Assembly: GCA_022825725.1 (NCBI GenBank)
Contig: JAJDWE010000010.1
Location: 1 to 57,911, forward strand
Origin: Gemmatimonadota bacterium
Lineage (GTDB): Bacteria > Gemmatimonadota > Gemmatimonadetes > Palauibacterales > Palauibacteraceae
DNA length: 57,911 nt
Direction: 5' to 3'
Shown here in pieces: positions 43,534-51,152 of the stretch; position 1 is the first letter of the stretch, and every line of letters starts with the position of its first letter. The notes under the pieces are model-generated. The model searched no databases. It was given only the letters and a program-made list of their open reading frames with translations, and was not told the origin of the DNA. A program made the position numbers and the translations under genes.

Positions 43534-45003
43534 TCAGCGGCGGTAGTCGAGGGGCGGCGGGCGGTCGCCCAGCAGCGCGGAGTACTCGAAGTCCGCGCCG
43601 CGGTGCGCCCGCAGTTCCTCCCACGCGGCGGCGATCACGTCGGGTGACTGGAAGAGTTCGATCGTCGTCAGGGCGAGCGTCTTCGCCGCGACGATCATCC
43701 CCTTCGTCCCGATATCCGTGCCTCCGGCCGCGACCGCCTGCCAGCTGTGGGCCGAGGTCCCCGGCACCCAGGTGGCCGTCGACAGCCCCGTCGTCGGTAC
43801 GACCCAGCTGACGTCGCCGACGTCGGTCGATCCGCCGCCCGCGGGGTCGACCCCGAACTCCTCGATCTCGGCTTCGGAGCCCAGCGGCTGTCCCGAGCCG
43901 CCCACGAACGAGTCCTGGATCTCCATGGCGAAGGCGCGCTCCGCCTCCGTGTACTCCACGCCCCCGACCTTGCGCAGGTTGGCGTCCATCACCTTTCCGA
44001 GGGCGACGTTGGGCACGAGGTCGTACAGCCCGTGGATGACCTCGTACTCCATCCCCGTCCCGGTACCCATCGCCGCGCCCTCGGCCGCGCGCGCCACGCG
44101 CTCGAACAGTCTGAGCACCGTGGGAGCGTCCGGGTGCCGCACGTAGTAGTAGACCTCCGCGAAGTCCGGCACGACGTTGGGCGCGAAGCCGCCCTGCGTG
44201 ATCACGTAGTGGATGCGCGTCTCCTGCGGGACGTGCTCGCGCATGAGGTTCACCATGTGATTCATCGCCTCGACGCCGTCGAGCGCACTCCGTCCCCGCT
44301 CCGGCGCGCCCGCCGCGTGCGCGGAATAGCCCCGGAAGCGGAACTTGGCGGACTTGTTGGCCAGCGAGCGCCCCACTCGCGCGCTGTTCCGCGCCCCGGG
44401 ATGCCAGTGCAGCGCCACGTCCACGTCGTCGAACAGGCCCGCGCGCACCATGTACACCTTCCCCGCGCCCCCTTCCTCGGCGGGCGTGCCGTAGAGCCGG
44501 ATCGTCCCCTCGTGGCCGGTCTCTTCCAGCCACTCCTTCACCGCGATCGCCGCTGCCACCGAGCCCGCGCCGAACAGGTGGTGTCCGCAGGCGTGGCCCG
44601 CGCCTCCGATGATGATGGGAGAGCGCACGGGCACCGCGTCCTGCGAGATGCCCGGCAGGGCGTCGTACTCGGCCAGAATCCCGATGATCGGGCCTCCGGA
44701 GCCGTAGCTCGCCACGAACGCCGTGGGCATCTCGGCGACCCCGGATTCGATCGAGAACCCGGCCGCCTCGAGTTCGCCCTTCAGCAACTCGGAACTCTTC
44801 TCCTCCTGGTAGCCGACCTCGGCCCACTCCCAGATCTGACGCGCCACGCTCCCGTAGTGGTCGCTGCGCGCCTCGATCGCGGCGATCTGCGTCTCCTGGG
44901 CCGCCACGGGGGCCAGCGGGAATACGGCCACGAAGGCGCCGGCGAGGAGTCGGCGGCCGCGGAGCTTCCTGTTCACGACGGGGCACCTGGCTGACATGGA
45001 CAT
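43534..45003 (-). CDS. Exported M20-family amidohydrolase (AbgB-like)
   Basis: 489 residues with a signal peptide ending APVAAQE. The M20D features are clear: AEYDALPG, the metal motif GHACGHHLFGAG (His137, Cys139, His141, His142), GTPAEEGGAGKV with the catalytic Glu pair, the dimerisation domain FRGYSAHAAGAPERGRSALD, and the late ligand GTSAHSWQ. AbgB-like enzymes cleave p-aminobenzoyl-glutamate or other N-acyl amino acids. Here export suggests scavenging of acylated amino acids outside the cytoplasm. GAGGAG lies upstream of the start. Confidence 0.9.
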   Translation of the reverse strand: MSMSARCPVVNRKLRGRRLLAGAFVAVFPLAPVAAQETQIAAIEARSDHYGSVARQIWEWAEVGYQEEKSSELLKGELEAAGFSIESGVAEMPTAFVASYGSGGPIIGILAEYDALPGISQDAVPVRSPIIIGGAGHACGHHLFGAGSVAAAIAVKEWLEETGHEGTIRLYGTPAEEGGAGKVYMVRAGLFDDVDVALHWHPGARNSARVGRSLANKSAKFRFRGYSAHAAGAPERGRSALDGVEAMNHMVNLMREHVPQETRIHYVITQGGFAPNVVPDFAEVYYYVRHPDAPTVLRLFERVARAAEGAAMGTGTGMEYEVIHGLYDLVPNVALGKVMDANLRKVGGVEYTEAERAFAMEIQDSFVGGSGQPLGSEAEIEEFGVDPAGGGSTDVGDVSWVVPTTGLSTATWVPGTSAHSWQAVAAGGTDIGTKGMIVAAKTLALTTIELFQSPDVIAAAWEELRAHRGADFEYSALLGDRPPPLDYRR

Positions 45004-45126
45004 GCGTCTGGAACTCCTCGAAGAGGGACGGATAGAACGGTCTGTAGAAGCTGGCCCGGCGAACCGCGTCTGGCTAGCCTTGGTCGCCGTTTCTCGTACC
45101 GGTCACGGGGGTTGGGGGTGGAGAAG

Positions 45127-46002
45127 ATGAAGTCGTGGATCGTGCTTGCCCTGGCCGTGGCGCCGACGGCCGCGCCCGTCGCGTCGCTCCAGGAAGAACT
45201 CCAGGAGGAGCTTCAGGAAGAAGCGGAGACCCTCTGGTCCTACAACGCCGAGTTGAGCCTGCTCTTCACCTCGGGGAACTCCACGGTGCGCACCTTCGGC
45301 CTCGGCGGCGGCGCCCGGCGCGAATGGGGCGGGGGAGAGCTGTCGCTGAGCGCGGGAGGTCTTCGAACCGAGTCCGGCACGACCCGGCGCATCGCCGTGG
45401 GGACTCCGGACAACTTCACCGTGGCGAGCGACTCCGATCCCGAGCCGACGGCCGAGAACTACTTCGCTCGGGGCGAATTCGAGCGTTCGTTCTCGGATCA
45501 CGTCCACCTCACGACCGGCGCCGGCTGGGAACGGAACACCTTCGCCGGGTACGAGAGCAAACTCTCGCTGGTGGGCGGCATCGGTAACGTGTGGATCGAC
45601 AACGAGAGGACCCGGCTCAAGAGCGACTACGGGATCACGCTCACCTCCCAGAACGATGTCGTCGACGACCCGGACAGGAGTTCGACGTTCGGCGGCATCC
45701 GGGTTTCCACGAACTTCCGGCGTCAGTTGACCGAGACGGCCAACCTCGAGAGCACGCTGACGCTGGACGAGAATCTCACGGACGCCTCGGACCTCCGCGC
45801 CGACCTCGCGAACTCCCTTGCGGTCGACATCAACAGTTCGCTGGCCGTGAAAACGGGCCTCCGGCTCGCGTGGGACAATTTGCCGGCGCTGACGCGGGCG
45901 CCGCTGGAAGAGCCCGCGGGGACTCCGACCGGGGAGACGGTCCTCGTCCCGCGCCACAAGCTCGACTCCACGCTGACGATCGCGCTCGTCGCGAGCTTCT
46001 AG
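45127..46002 (+). CDS. DUF481 outer-membrane barrel protein
   Basis: 291 residues from ATG 45127 with GGAG upstream. A signal peptide is followed by the repeat EELQEELQEE and then SYNAELSLLFTSGNSTVRTFGLG, the typical DUF481 opening. Alternating beta-strands continue to the C-terminal STLTIALVASF with a terminal Phe, as expected for barrel insertion by BAM. Related proteins are induced by salt or alkaline stress, but the function is unknown. Divergent from the amidohydrolase. Confidence 0.88.
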   Translation: MKSWIVLALAVAPTAAPVASLQEELQEELQEEAETLWSYNAELSLLFTSGNSTVRTFGLGGGARREWGGGELSLSAGGLRTESGTTRRIAVGTPDNFTVASDSDPEPTAENYFARGEFERSFSDHVHLTTGAGWERNTFAGYESKLSLVGGIGNVWIDNERTRLKSDYGITLTSQNDVVDDPDRSSTFGGIRVSTNFRRQLTETANLESTLTLDENLTDASDLRADLANSLAVDINSSLAVKTGLRLAWDNLPALTRAPLEEPAGTPTGETVLVPRHKLDSTLTIALVASF

Positions 46003-46033
46003 GGGCAACGCCGCAGGGACGAGGGACTCAGCG

Positions 46034-46774
46034 TCAGAACAGGCCGAGCTGGTCGGGGGGCGCGTTGCCCACCGCGGGACGGTCGCGCCAGCCCGAGGCT
46101 TCCCGGATCGGGGCGCTCCGCGGCTCCGCGCAGGCCGCATCGTCGTCGGCCACGCGATTGACCCGGCGGCTGACCGCGAACACCTCCAGCGCCTCCGCGT
46201 CGAACGGCTGAAGCGGTTCCATCGTGCGCTCGGAGATGTCGAGGTCGAGCCACATCTGCGCGCCCTCGCCCTCGAGGATGACGGGCATGCGATCGTGCAG
46301 CGGTTCGAGCAGCTCGTTCGCGTCCGTCGTGATGATCGTGCAGGAGGGCATCCGGCCGTCCGGTCCCCGCCACACGTCCCACAGGCCCGCGAGCGCCATC
46401 GGCCTCCGGTCCCGGCGCCGGATGAGGTACGGCTGCTTCAGGCCGCCCTCCTTCCGCCACTCGTAGAAGCCGTCGGCGAGGACGGCACAGCGGCGGTCGA
46501 TGACGAGGTCTCGAAACGCACGCCGGGTTTCAAGCGACTCGGAGCGGGCGTTGATCATGGGCGGGAGCGAAGTGCGATCCTCAGCCCAGTTCGGGATCAG
46601 CCCCCAGCGAAGATGAACGAGTTCCCGTCCGCCGGCGCTCCGCCGCAGCGCGACTACCTCATCGGTGGGCGCCACGTTGTAGCGGGCGGGCCATTCCTCA
46701 AGCCGCGAAGGATCGGCCTCGAAGAGTTCGGCCAGCTCCGGAACCGGGGTCTGAAGGCTGAATCGTCCGCACAT
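46034..46774 (-). CDS. SRAP domain protein (YedK/HMCES-type abasic-site crosslinker)
   Basis: 246 residues beginning MCGRFSL, so Cys2 is available as the catalytic residue after Met removal. Other active-site elements are RYNVAP (Asn33), INARSESL (Glu), DGFYEW and EPLHDRMPVIL (His). The protein forms a thiazolidine crosslink with abasic sites in single-stranded DNA, protecting forks from error-prone repair. Length and motif set are normal. Divergent from the nitrilase-fold gene. Confidence 0.95.
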   Translation of the reverse strand: MCGRFSLQTPVPELAELFEADPSRLEEWPARYNVAPTDEVVALRRSAGGRELVHLRWGLIPNWAEDRTSLPPMINARSESLETRRAFRDLVIDRRCAVLADGFYEWRKEGGLKQPYLIRRRDRRPMALAGLWDVWRGPDGRMPSCTIITTDANELLEPLHDRMPVILEGEGAQMWLDLDISERTMEPLQPFDAEALEVFAVSRRVNRVADDDAACAEPRSAPIREASGWRDRPAVGNAPPDQLGLF

Positions 46775-46890
46775 GCCGCCAAGGTAACGCGCTCCGCGAG
46801 CGATGGCCCCGTTGCGGGTCCCGGCGCGGGCGCCGAGAATCCCCCGACCCCGCCTCAGGCGGCCGTCCCCCCGAACCGGGCATACACGAG

Positions 46891-47745
46891 ATGAAGATCG
46901 CGCTTGTTCAACAGTTTGCGGGACCCGACCGCACGCGTAACCTCGAACGCGCGCTCGACGCGATGGGGCGTGCCGCGTCGGAGGGCGCCGATCTCGTGGC
47001 GTTCCCCGAACTCGCGATCGACCGCTTCTTCCCGCAGCGGCCGGACGATCCCGGCGCTGCGGAGCTCGCGGAACCGATCCCCGGTCCGACCTGCGACCGA
47101 ATCGCCGCGCGCGCCGCCGAACTCGGGCTCGTCACGGTGTTCAACCAGTACGAACTCGGGCCCGACGGGCGGTGTTACGACAGCACGCCCGTCTTCGACG
47201 CGGACGGCTCGCTGCTCGGGGTCACGCGGATGATGCACATCACCGAGTACGCGTGCTTCCACGAGCAGCACTACTACGCGAAGGGCGACACCGACGCGCT
47301 CGTCTACGACACCGCGGTGGGACGCGTGGGCGTCGCGATCTGCTACGACCGACACTATCCCGAGTACATGCGGCGCCTGGGAGAACGGGGTGCGCAGCTC
47401 GTCGTCATCCCGCAGGCGGGCGCGGTCGGGGAGTGGCCCGAGGGGATCTTCGAGGCCGAGTTGCGCGTCGCGGCCTTCCAGAACGGCTACTTCGCGGCGC
47501 TGGCCAACCGCGTCGGCGCGGAGCCCCGCCTCACCTTCGCCGGCGAGTCCTTCGTCGTCGATCCCGAGGGCGTCGTCCTCGCGCGGGCGCCGGAAGGAGA
47601 GGAGACGATTCTCTACGCCGACGTGGATCTTTCGCGGTGCGCGGCCTCCACCGCCCGCCGGCTGTTCTGGCGCGACCGCCGCCCCGACGTGTACGCGCGC
47701 TGGACCGAGCGTCCCGCCGCGGCGTCGTCCGTGCCCGGCCGCTGA
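46891..47745 (+). CDS. Carbon-nitrogen hydrolase (nitrilase superfamily) with altered catalytic Lys position
   Basis: 284 residues with the nitrilase fold: Glu40 in LVAFPELAID and nucleophile Cys151 in VGVAICYDRHYPEYM. The usual catalytic Lys segment (RK-x-H) reads TRMMHI, with Met114 where Lys is expected; Lys131 in YYAKGD is the nearest alternative. The family resemblance is to N-carbamoylputrescine amidase and beta-ureidopropionase. Whether it hydrolyses a carbamoyl or other amide is therefore less certain than usual. The C-terminal segment ARRLFWRDRRPDVYARW is typical of a distinct subfamily. The downstream hydrolase gene starts 32 nt later. Confidence 0.87.
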   Translation: MKIALVQQFAGPDRTRNLERALDAMGRAASEGADLVAFPELAIDRFFPQRPDDPGAAELAEPIPGPTCDRIAARAAELGLVTVFNQYELGPDGRCYDSTPVFDADGSLLGVTRMMHITEYACFHEQHYYAKGDTDALVYDTAVGRVGVAICYDRHYPEYMRRLGERGAQLVVIPQAGAVGEWPEGIFEAELRVAAFQNGYFAALANRVGAEPRLTFAGESFVVDPEGVVLARAPEGEETILYADVDLSRCAASTARRLFWRDRRPDVYARWTERPAAASSVPGR

Positions 47746-47777
47746 CTCCGACCGTCCGCCGCCGCCGGCACCCGCTC

Positions 47778-48650
47778 GTGGAACTTCTCATCGTCGTGGT
47801 CGCCCTCATCGGCCTGATGGCCGTCGTCCGTCTGCTCATGCCGCGGATCGTCCCCTTCTTCGTCTTCTATCCGGAAACGCTGCAGCCGCACGAGACGCAC
47901 CCGCGATTCTGGGGATTCCCGAAGGCCACCGAGGTCCGCATCCCGACCGAAGACGGCGTGGAACTGCACGCGTGGTGGTTTCCCGCGGACCCCCCGGATT
48001 CCCGGCGCGGGACCGCGATCTACTTTCACGGCAACGCCGGGCACCTGGGGGATCGCGGGACGGTGGCGGCGGCGCTCTCGAACCTCGGACTCGACGTCCT
48101 CCTGCCCGACTATCGAGGCTACGGGGCGAGCGAGGGGAAGCCCGCGGAGGAGGGGCTCTACGAGGACGCGCGGGCAGCCTACCGGTGGCTGGTGGACGAG
48201 CGGGGCGTCGATCCCGGGCGGCTCCTCCCCCTTGGGAACTCCCTCGGAAGCTCCGTGGCGGCGGAGCTGGCGGTGAATCGGCCGGTGGCCGGTGTCGTCC
48301 TCCTCGGGCCGTTCACGGACACCGTGGCCATTGCCCGGCATCGCCTGTCGTGGCTGCCCGACTGGTATCTCGACTGGTTGCACAACCGTTTCGACACGCT
48401 GGAGCGCGCGCCGCGCATCGAGGTGCCGACGTTCGTCGCCGCCGGCGAGGAGGACCAGGTCATTCCGCCCGGCCAGAGCCGGGAGGTTTTCGAGGCGCTA
48501 CGGGGACCGCGCCAGTGGCTCGAGATCCCGGGGGCGGGACACAACGACATCTTCTCGCACGGAGAGCTGTGGCGGGAACTCCACCGCTTCACCCGCAACG
48601 TCCTGGACGACGCCGACGCGGACTTCCCCCGGGGAGATCGAGGGGGCTGA
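47778..48650 (+). CDS. Membrane-anchored alpha/beta hydrolase (BEM46/FrsA-like)
   Basis: 290 residues from GTG 47778. An N-terminal hydrophobic helix (LLIVVVALIGLMAVVRLLM) anchors the protein. The hydrolase core has the oxyanion HGNAGH, YRGYGASEGKP, the nucleophile elbow LGNSLGSSVA (Ser within G-N-S-L-G), an acid GEEDQVIPP and the catalytic His GAGHNDIF. The substrate is unknown; related proteins are esterases or depalmitoylase-like. It converges with the toxin gene 12 nt away. Confidence 0.9.
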   Translation: MELLIVVVALIGLMAVVRLLMPRIVPFFVFYPETLQPHETHPRFWGFPKATEVRIPTEDGVELHAWWFPADPPDSRRGTAIYFHGNAGHLGDRGTVAAALSNLGLDVLLPDYRGYGASEGKPAEEGLYEDARAAYRWLVDERGVDPGRLLPLGNSLGSSVAAELAVNRPVAGVVLLGPFTDTVAIARHRLSWLPDWYLDWLHNRFDTLERAPRIEVPTFVAAGEEDQVIPPGQSREVFEALRGPRQWLEIPGAGHNDIFSHGELWRELHRFTRNVLDDADADFPRGDRGG

Positions 48651-48662
48651 CGGCCGGCCGGT

Positions 48663-49070
48663 CTATCGAGGTCGAAAAATCGTGGCCCCCGCCGTCTCGC
48701 CCGCCCGGCGAAGCCGACGGTCGAGCGATGCCAGCGGCAGCGAACGCCGAAGGGCAGTCTCCACGTAGGCGGCGTCGTAGGCTGAAAGTCCGTGCCTCGC
48801 TGCCAGATGAAGGATCGCTCCATCGCTGTGGTCGTCATCGACCAGGATCCGCATTCCCTTCAGATCCGCGAGCGTGGCCGACGCATCGGCCGCGGTCATG
48901 CGTCCCCTGCGCCGATTGACCGCGAGACCGTTCAGGACTTCGTACCACCAGATCCGCGGGACGATGGCGAAGTGCTCCAGCGTCAGTCGGACCGCCAACT
49001 CCGCCAACGGATCATCTTCATCCGCAAGACACCAGGAAAGTGCAACCGATGCATCGATGACGAGCGACAT
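48663..49070 (-). CDS. vapC: VapC-type PIN-domain toxin
   Basis: 135 residues from ATG 49070, which overlaps the antitoxin stop by one base (TGATG). PIN-domain acidic residues are visible in LVIDASVALSW, WYEVLNGL, GLSAYDAAYVETA and LASLDRRL. VapC toxins cleave tRNA or rRNA sites as Mg2+-dependent ribonucleases. The length is normal and the cassette appears intact. Confidence 0.93.
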   Translation of the reverse strand: MSLVIDASVALSWCLADEDDPLAELAVRLTLEHFAIVPRIWWYEVLNGLAVNRRRGRMTAADASATLADLKGMRILVDDDHSDGAILHLAARHGLSAYDAAYVETALRRSLPLASLDRRLRRAGETAGATIFRPR

Positions 49071-49318
49071 CAATACCTGTGCCCCTCGTGGATCGTTTCG
49101 ATGATTTCGGAGATTGACACGCGCTGCGGCAGGCGCTTCCGGCGTTCGCGGATGCGGCGGGCCGCCGCGTGGGCACGAGCGCGATCGTCCTCGTCGACGG
49201 GGACGAGCCGGGCGACCGGGCGGCCGTGGCGGGTGATCGTGAGGCTCTCGCCGTTGGCCACACGGTCCAGAAGCCGCGGCAGGTGGGTCTTGGCTTCGTA
49301 AGCGCCGACGCTGTCCAT
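49070..49318 (-). CDS. Phd/YefM-type antitoxin
   Basis: 82 residues with AGGGGA upstream. The N-terminal DNA-binding part has AKTHLPRLLDRVANGESLTITRHGRPVARLVP (in two parts), typical of Phd/YefM antitoxins that bind as dimers. The C-terminal tail RVSISEIIETIHEG should wrap the toxin. It is translated ahead of and coupled to the toxin, and an inverted repeat upstream suggests autorepression. Confidence 0.92.
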   Translation of the reverse strand: MDSVGAYEAKTHLPRLLDRVANGESLTITRHGRPVARLVPVDEDDRARAHAAARRIRERRKRLPQRVSISEIIETIHEGHRY

Positions 49319-49336
49319 CTCATTCCCCTTCGAAAG

Positions 49337-49363
49337 TCAGACCAGACGATACGACCAGTCTGA
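49337..49363 (-). promoter_or_regulatory. Probable antitoxin operator
   Basis: TCAGAC (49337-49342) and GTCTGA (49358-49363) form an inverted repeat 19 nt upstream of the antitoxin start, with a -10-like TATCGT between the arms on the minus strand. The arrangement is as expected for Phd-family autoregulation. Confidence 0.45.
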
Positions 49364-49394
49364 TTCTAGGCGATGGTCGGCCTGGCGGGAAGTA

Positions 49395-49410
49395 GCGGGG
49401 CTGGCCCCGC
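49395..49410 (-). terminator. Hairpin after the HAD dehalogenase gene
   Basis: GCGGGG-CTGG-CCCCGC starts directly after the stop codon of the HAD gene (49412 on the minus strand). The stem is six G/C pairs with a four-base loop; no strong T-tract follows. Confidence 0.45.
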
Positions 49411-49411
49411 G

Positions 49412-50104
49412 TCACACCGGAGCGAGGAGCCAGGCTGCGGCGGCGGCCAGGTCGGGGGCGATGTGCACCGGGTCGGCGTCGTCGGGCCGGGGTTCGCCCT
49501 TCCGGTTTACCCACAGCACCGGGATCCCGAGCGAGGTGGCGGGGACGACGTCGTGGAAGAGGCTCTGAGCAACGTGCAGCCAGCGGTCGAAGCCGGCGGC
49601 CCACTCCCGCCCGCGCTCGAAGTGCGGGGCGGCCGGCTTGTAGCTCCTGAGCCTCTGCGCCGTGCCGAGGAGGCCGAATTCGACGTCGAAGTGCTCGAGC
49701 GTCCCGGCGAGCAGATCGTCGTCGATGTTCGACAGGATGCCGAGCGTGACCCCGCCGTCCGCGAGGCGCGAGAGTGCCGGATTCGTATCCGGGAAGGGCT
49801 GCCAGGCGGGGATGCTCGCGGGGACTCCGGCGGCAGCCTCCTCCGACGTATCCCAGCCGTTCGCGCGCGCGACCTCCATCGCGGTCTCGGTGAGCAGCTG
49901 CCGGTAGGGGCGGTACTCGCTCGTCTTGAGCCGGTTCTGGGCTGCATGGAATTCACCCAGAAGCAACTCATCCTCCACCGCGGCCGCCTCCGCGTACGCG
50001 GCCCGGAGCGCCGCGAGAATCCCGCCCTCCCAGTCGATCAGCGTGCCGTAACAATCGAACGTGAGGAGGGTGCCTCGTCCCGCCGTCCCCTCGAAACTGT
50101 GCAT
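49412..50104 (-). CDS. HAD-type (S)-2-haloacid dehalogenase-like hydrolase
   Basis: 230 residues, start supported by GAGGGAGAAC upstream. HAD motif I is TFDCYGTLIDW (nucleophile Asp17), motif II Ser in LGILSNIDDD, motif III Lys in RSYKPAAP, and the last acidic motif in LFHDVVPATSLGI. This is the type II haloacid dehalogenase arrangement, with the cap domain between motifs I and II, though many members are phosphatases. Its start lies 30 nt from the divergent NudC start, so the promoters overlap. Confidence 0.87.
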   Translation of the reverse strand: MHSFEGTAGRGTLLTFDCYGTLIDWEGGILAALRAAYAEAAAVEDELLLGEFHAAQNRLKTSEYRPYRQLLTETAMEVARANGWDTSEEAAAGVPASIPAWQPFPDTNPALSRLADGGVTLGILSNIDDDLLAGTLEHFDVEFGLLGTAQRLRSYKPAAPHFERGREWAAGFDRWLHVAQSLFHDVVPATSLGIPVLWVNRKGEPRPDDADPVHIAPDLAAAAAWLLAPV

Positions 50105-50134
50105 GTTCTCCCTCGAAACCGCTACGTTTCCCCC

Positions 50135-51151
50135 ATGTCGGCCGGCGAGATCTTATCGGGCGTGGCAGGGGACGGCCACCGGAGACCGAACCCCTTCGCG
50201 GGCGGCGGCCTCGACCGTGCCACGCACCTGCGGGCCGATCCCCGGTGGCTCTCCGACCGGCTGTCCGATCCGGCCTCGCGCGTCGTCCCCGTGTGGCGCG
50301 AGCGCAGCCTGGTGTCGCAGGCGGCGCGGGATGTCGCGACGACAGCGGACGGATCGTCCTATGAGCCGGTACTGCTCCCGCCCGCCGTCGCGGCTTCAGC
50401 CTCGGAACCACCGGAGGACTGGATCTTTCTCGGACTCGACGGGGGGCAGGACGGAGGCCGCGCACTGTTCGCCGCCGACATGTCCGGGGACGCCGGGGAA
50501 GCCCGGGAAGCCAAGGAAGAGTCGCCTCCCGATAGCCCGCTCGACGGAGCGGGGGAGTTCCTCGATCTCCGCGGAGTGGGGGCCATGCTGGGGCAGCGCG
50601 ACGGCTCGCTCCTGGCTTACGCCCGCGCGATCGTCACCTGGAGTCGCCGGCACCGCTTCTGCGGCACGTGCGGCTGTCCGACACGCCCGGAGCAGGGAGG
50701 GCATGTCCGGCGCTGCGCGGACGAAACGTGCGGAGTCGACCATTTTCCCCGCACGGATCCGGCCATCATCGTGCTCGTGACCGATGGGGACCGCTGCCTC
50801 CTCGGGCGGAAGGACATCTGGCCGGAGGGCGTCTACTCCACGCTGGCCGGCTTCGTGGAGCCGGGCGAGAGCCTCTCCGAAGCCGTCGTCCGGGAGGTCC
50901 GTGAGGAGTCGGGGATCGAGGTGGGCTCCGTGCGCTACCGTTCGTCGCAGCCCTGGCCTTTCCCGGCGTCGCTGATGCTTGGGTTCCGGGCCGAGCGCGT
51001 GGGCGGGGAGTTGAACGTGGCGCGCGAGGAACTCGTCGACGCGCGCTGGTTCGACCGCGTCGACTTCGCCCGCCGCCGCGAAATCGGCCTCCGGCTTCCG
51101 GGCCGCGTCTCGATCTCGCGCCGCCTGATCGAGGACTGGCTCACCGGATAG
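50135..51151 (+). CDS. nudC: NADH pyrophosphatase / RNA NAD-decapping hydrolase
   Basis: 338 residues from ATG 50135. A zinc ribbon (Cys176, Cys179, Cys194, Cys199) precedes the Nudix box GFVEPGESLSEAVVREVREESGI (given here across its span, 239-261 in length) and the NudC-specific SQPWPFPASLMLGF. NudC cleaves NAD(H) and removes NAD caps from RNA. The N-terminal domain holds the FLGLDGG and MLGQRDGSLLAYARAIVTW segments. There is no ribosome site, so a leaderless transcript is possible. Its stop and the next gene's stop are separated by one base in convergent orientation. Confidence 0.93.
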   Translation: MSAGEILSGVAGDGHRRPNPFAGGGLDRATHLRADPRWLSDRLSDPASRVVPVWRERSLVSQAARDVATTADGSSYEPVLLPPAVAASASEPPEDWIFLGLDGGQDGGRALFAADMSGDAGEAREAKEESPPDSPLDGAGEFLDLRGVGAMLGQRDGSLLAYARAIVTWSRRHRFCGTCGCPTRPEQGGHVRRCADETCGVDHFPRTDPAIIVLVTDGDRCLLGRKDIWPEGVYSTLAGFVEPGESLSEAVVREVREESGIEVGSVRYRSSQPWPFPASLMLGFRAERVGGELNVAREELVDARWFDRVDFARRREIGLRLPGRVSISRRLIEDWLTG

Positions 51152-51152
51152 C

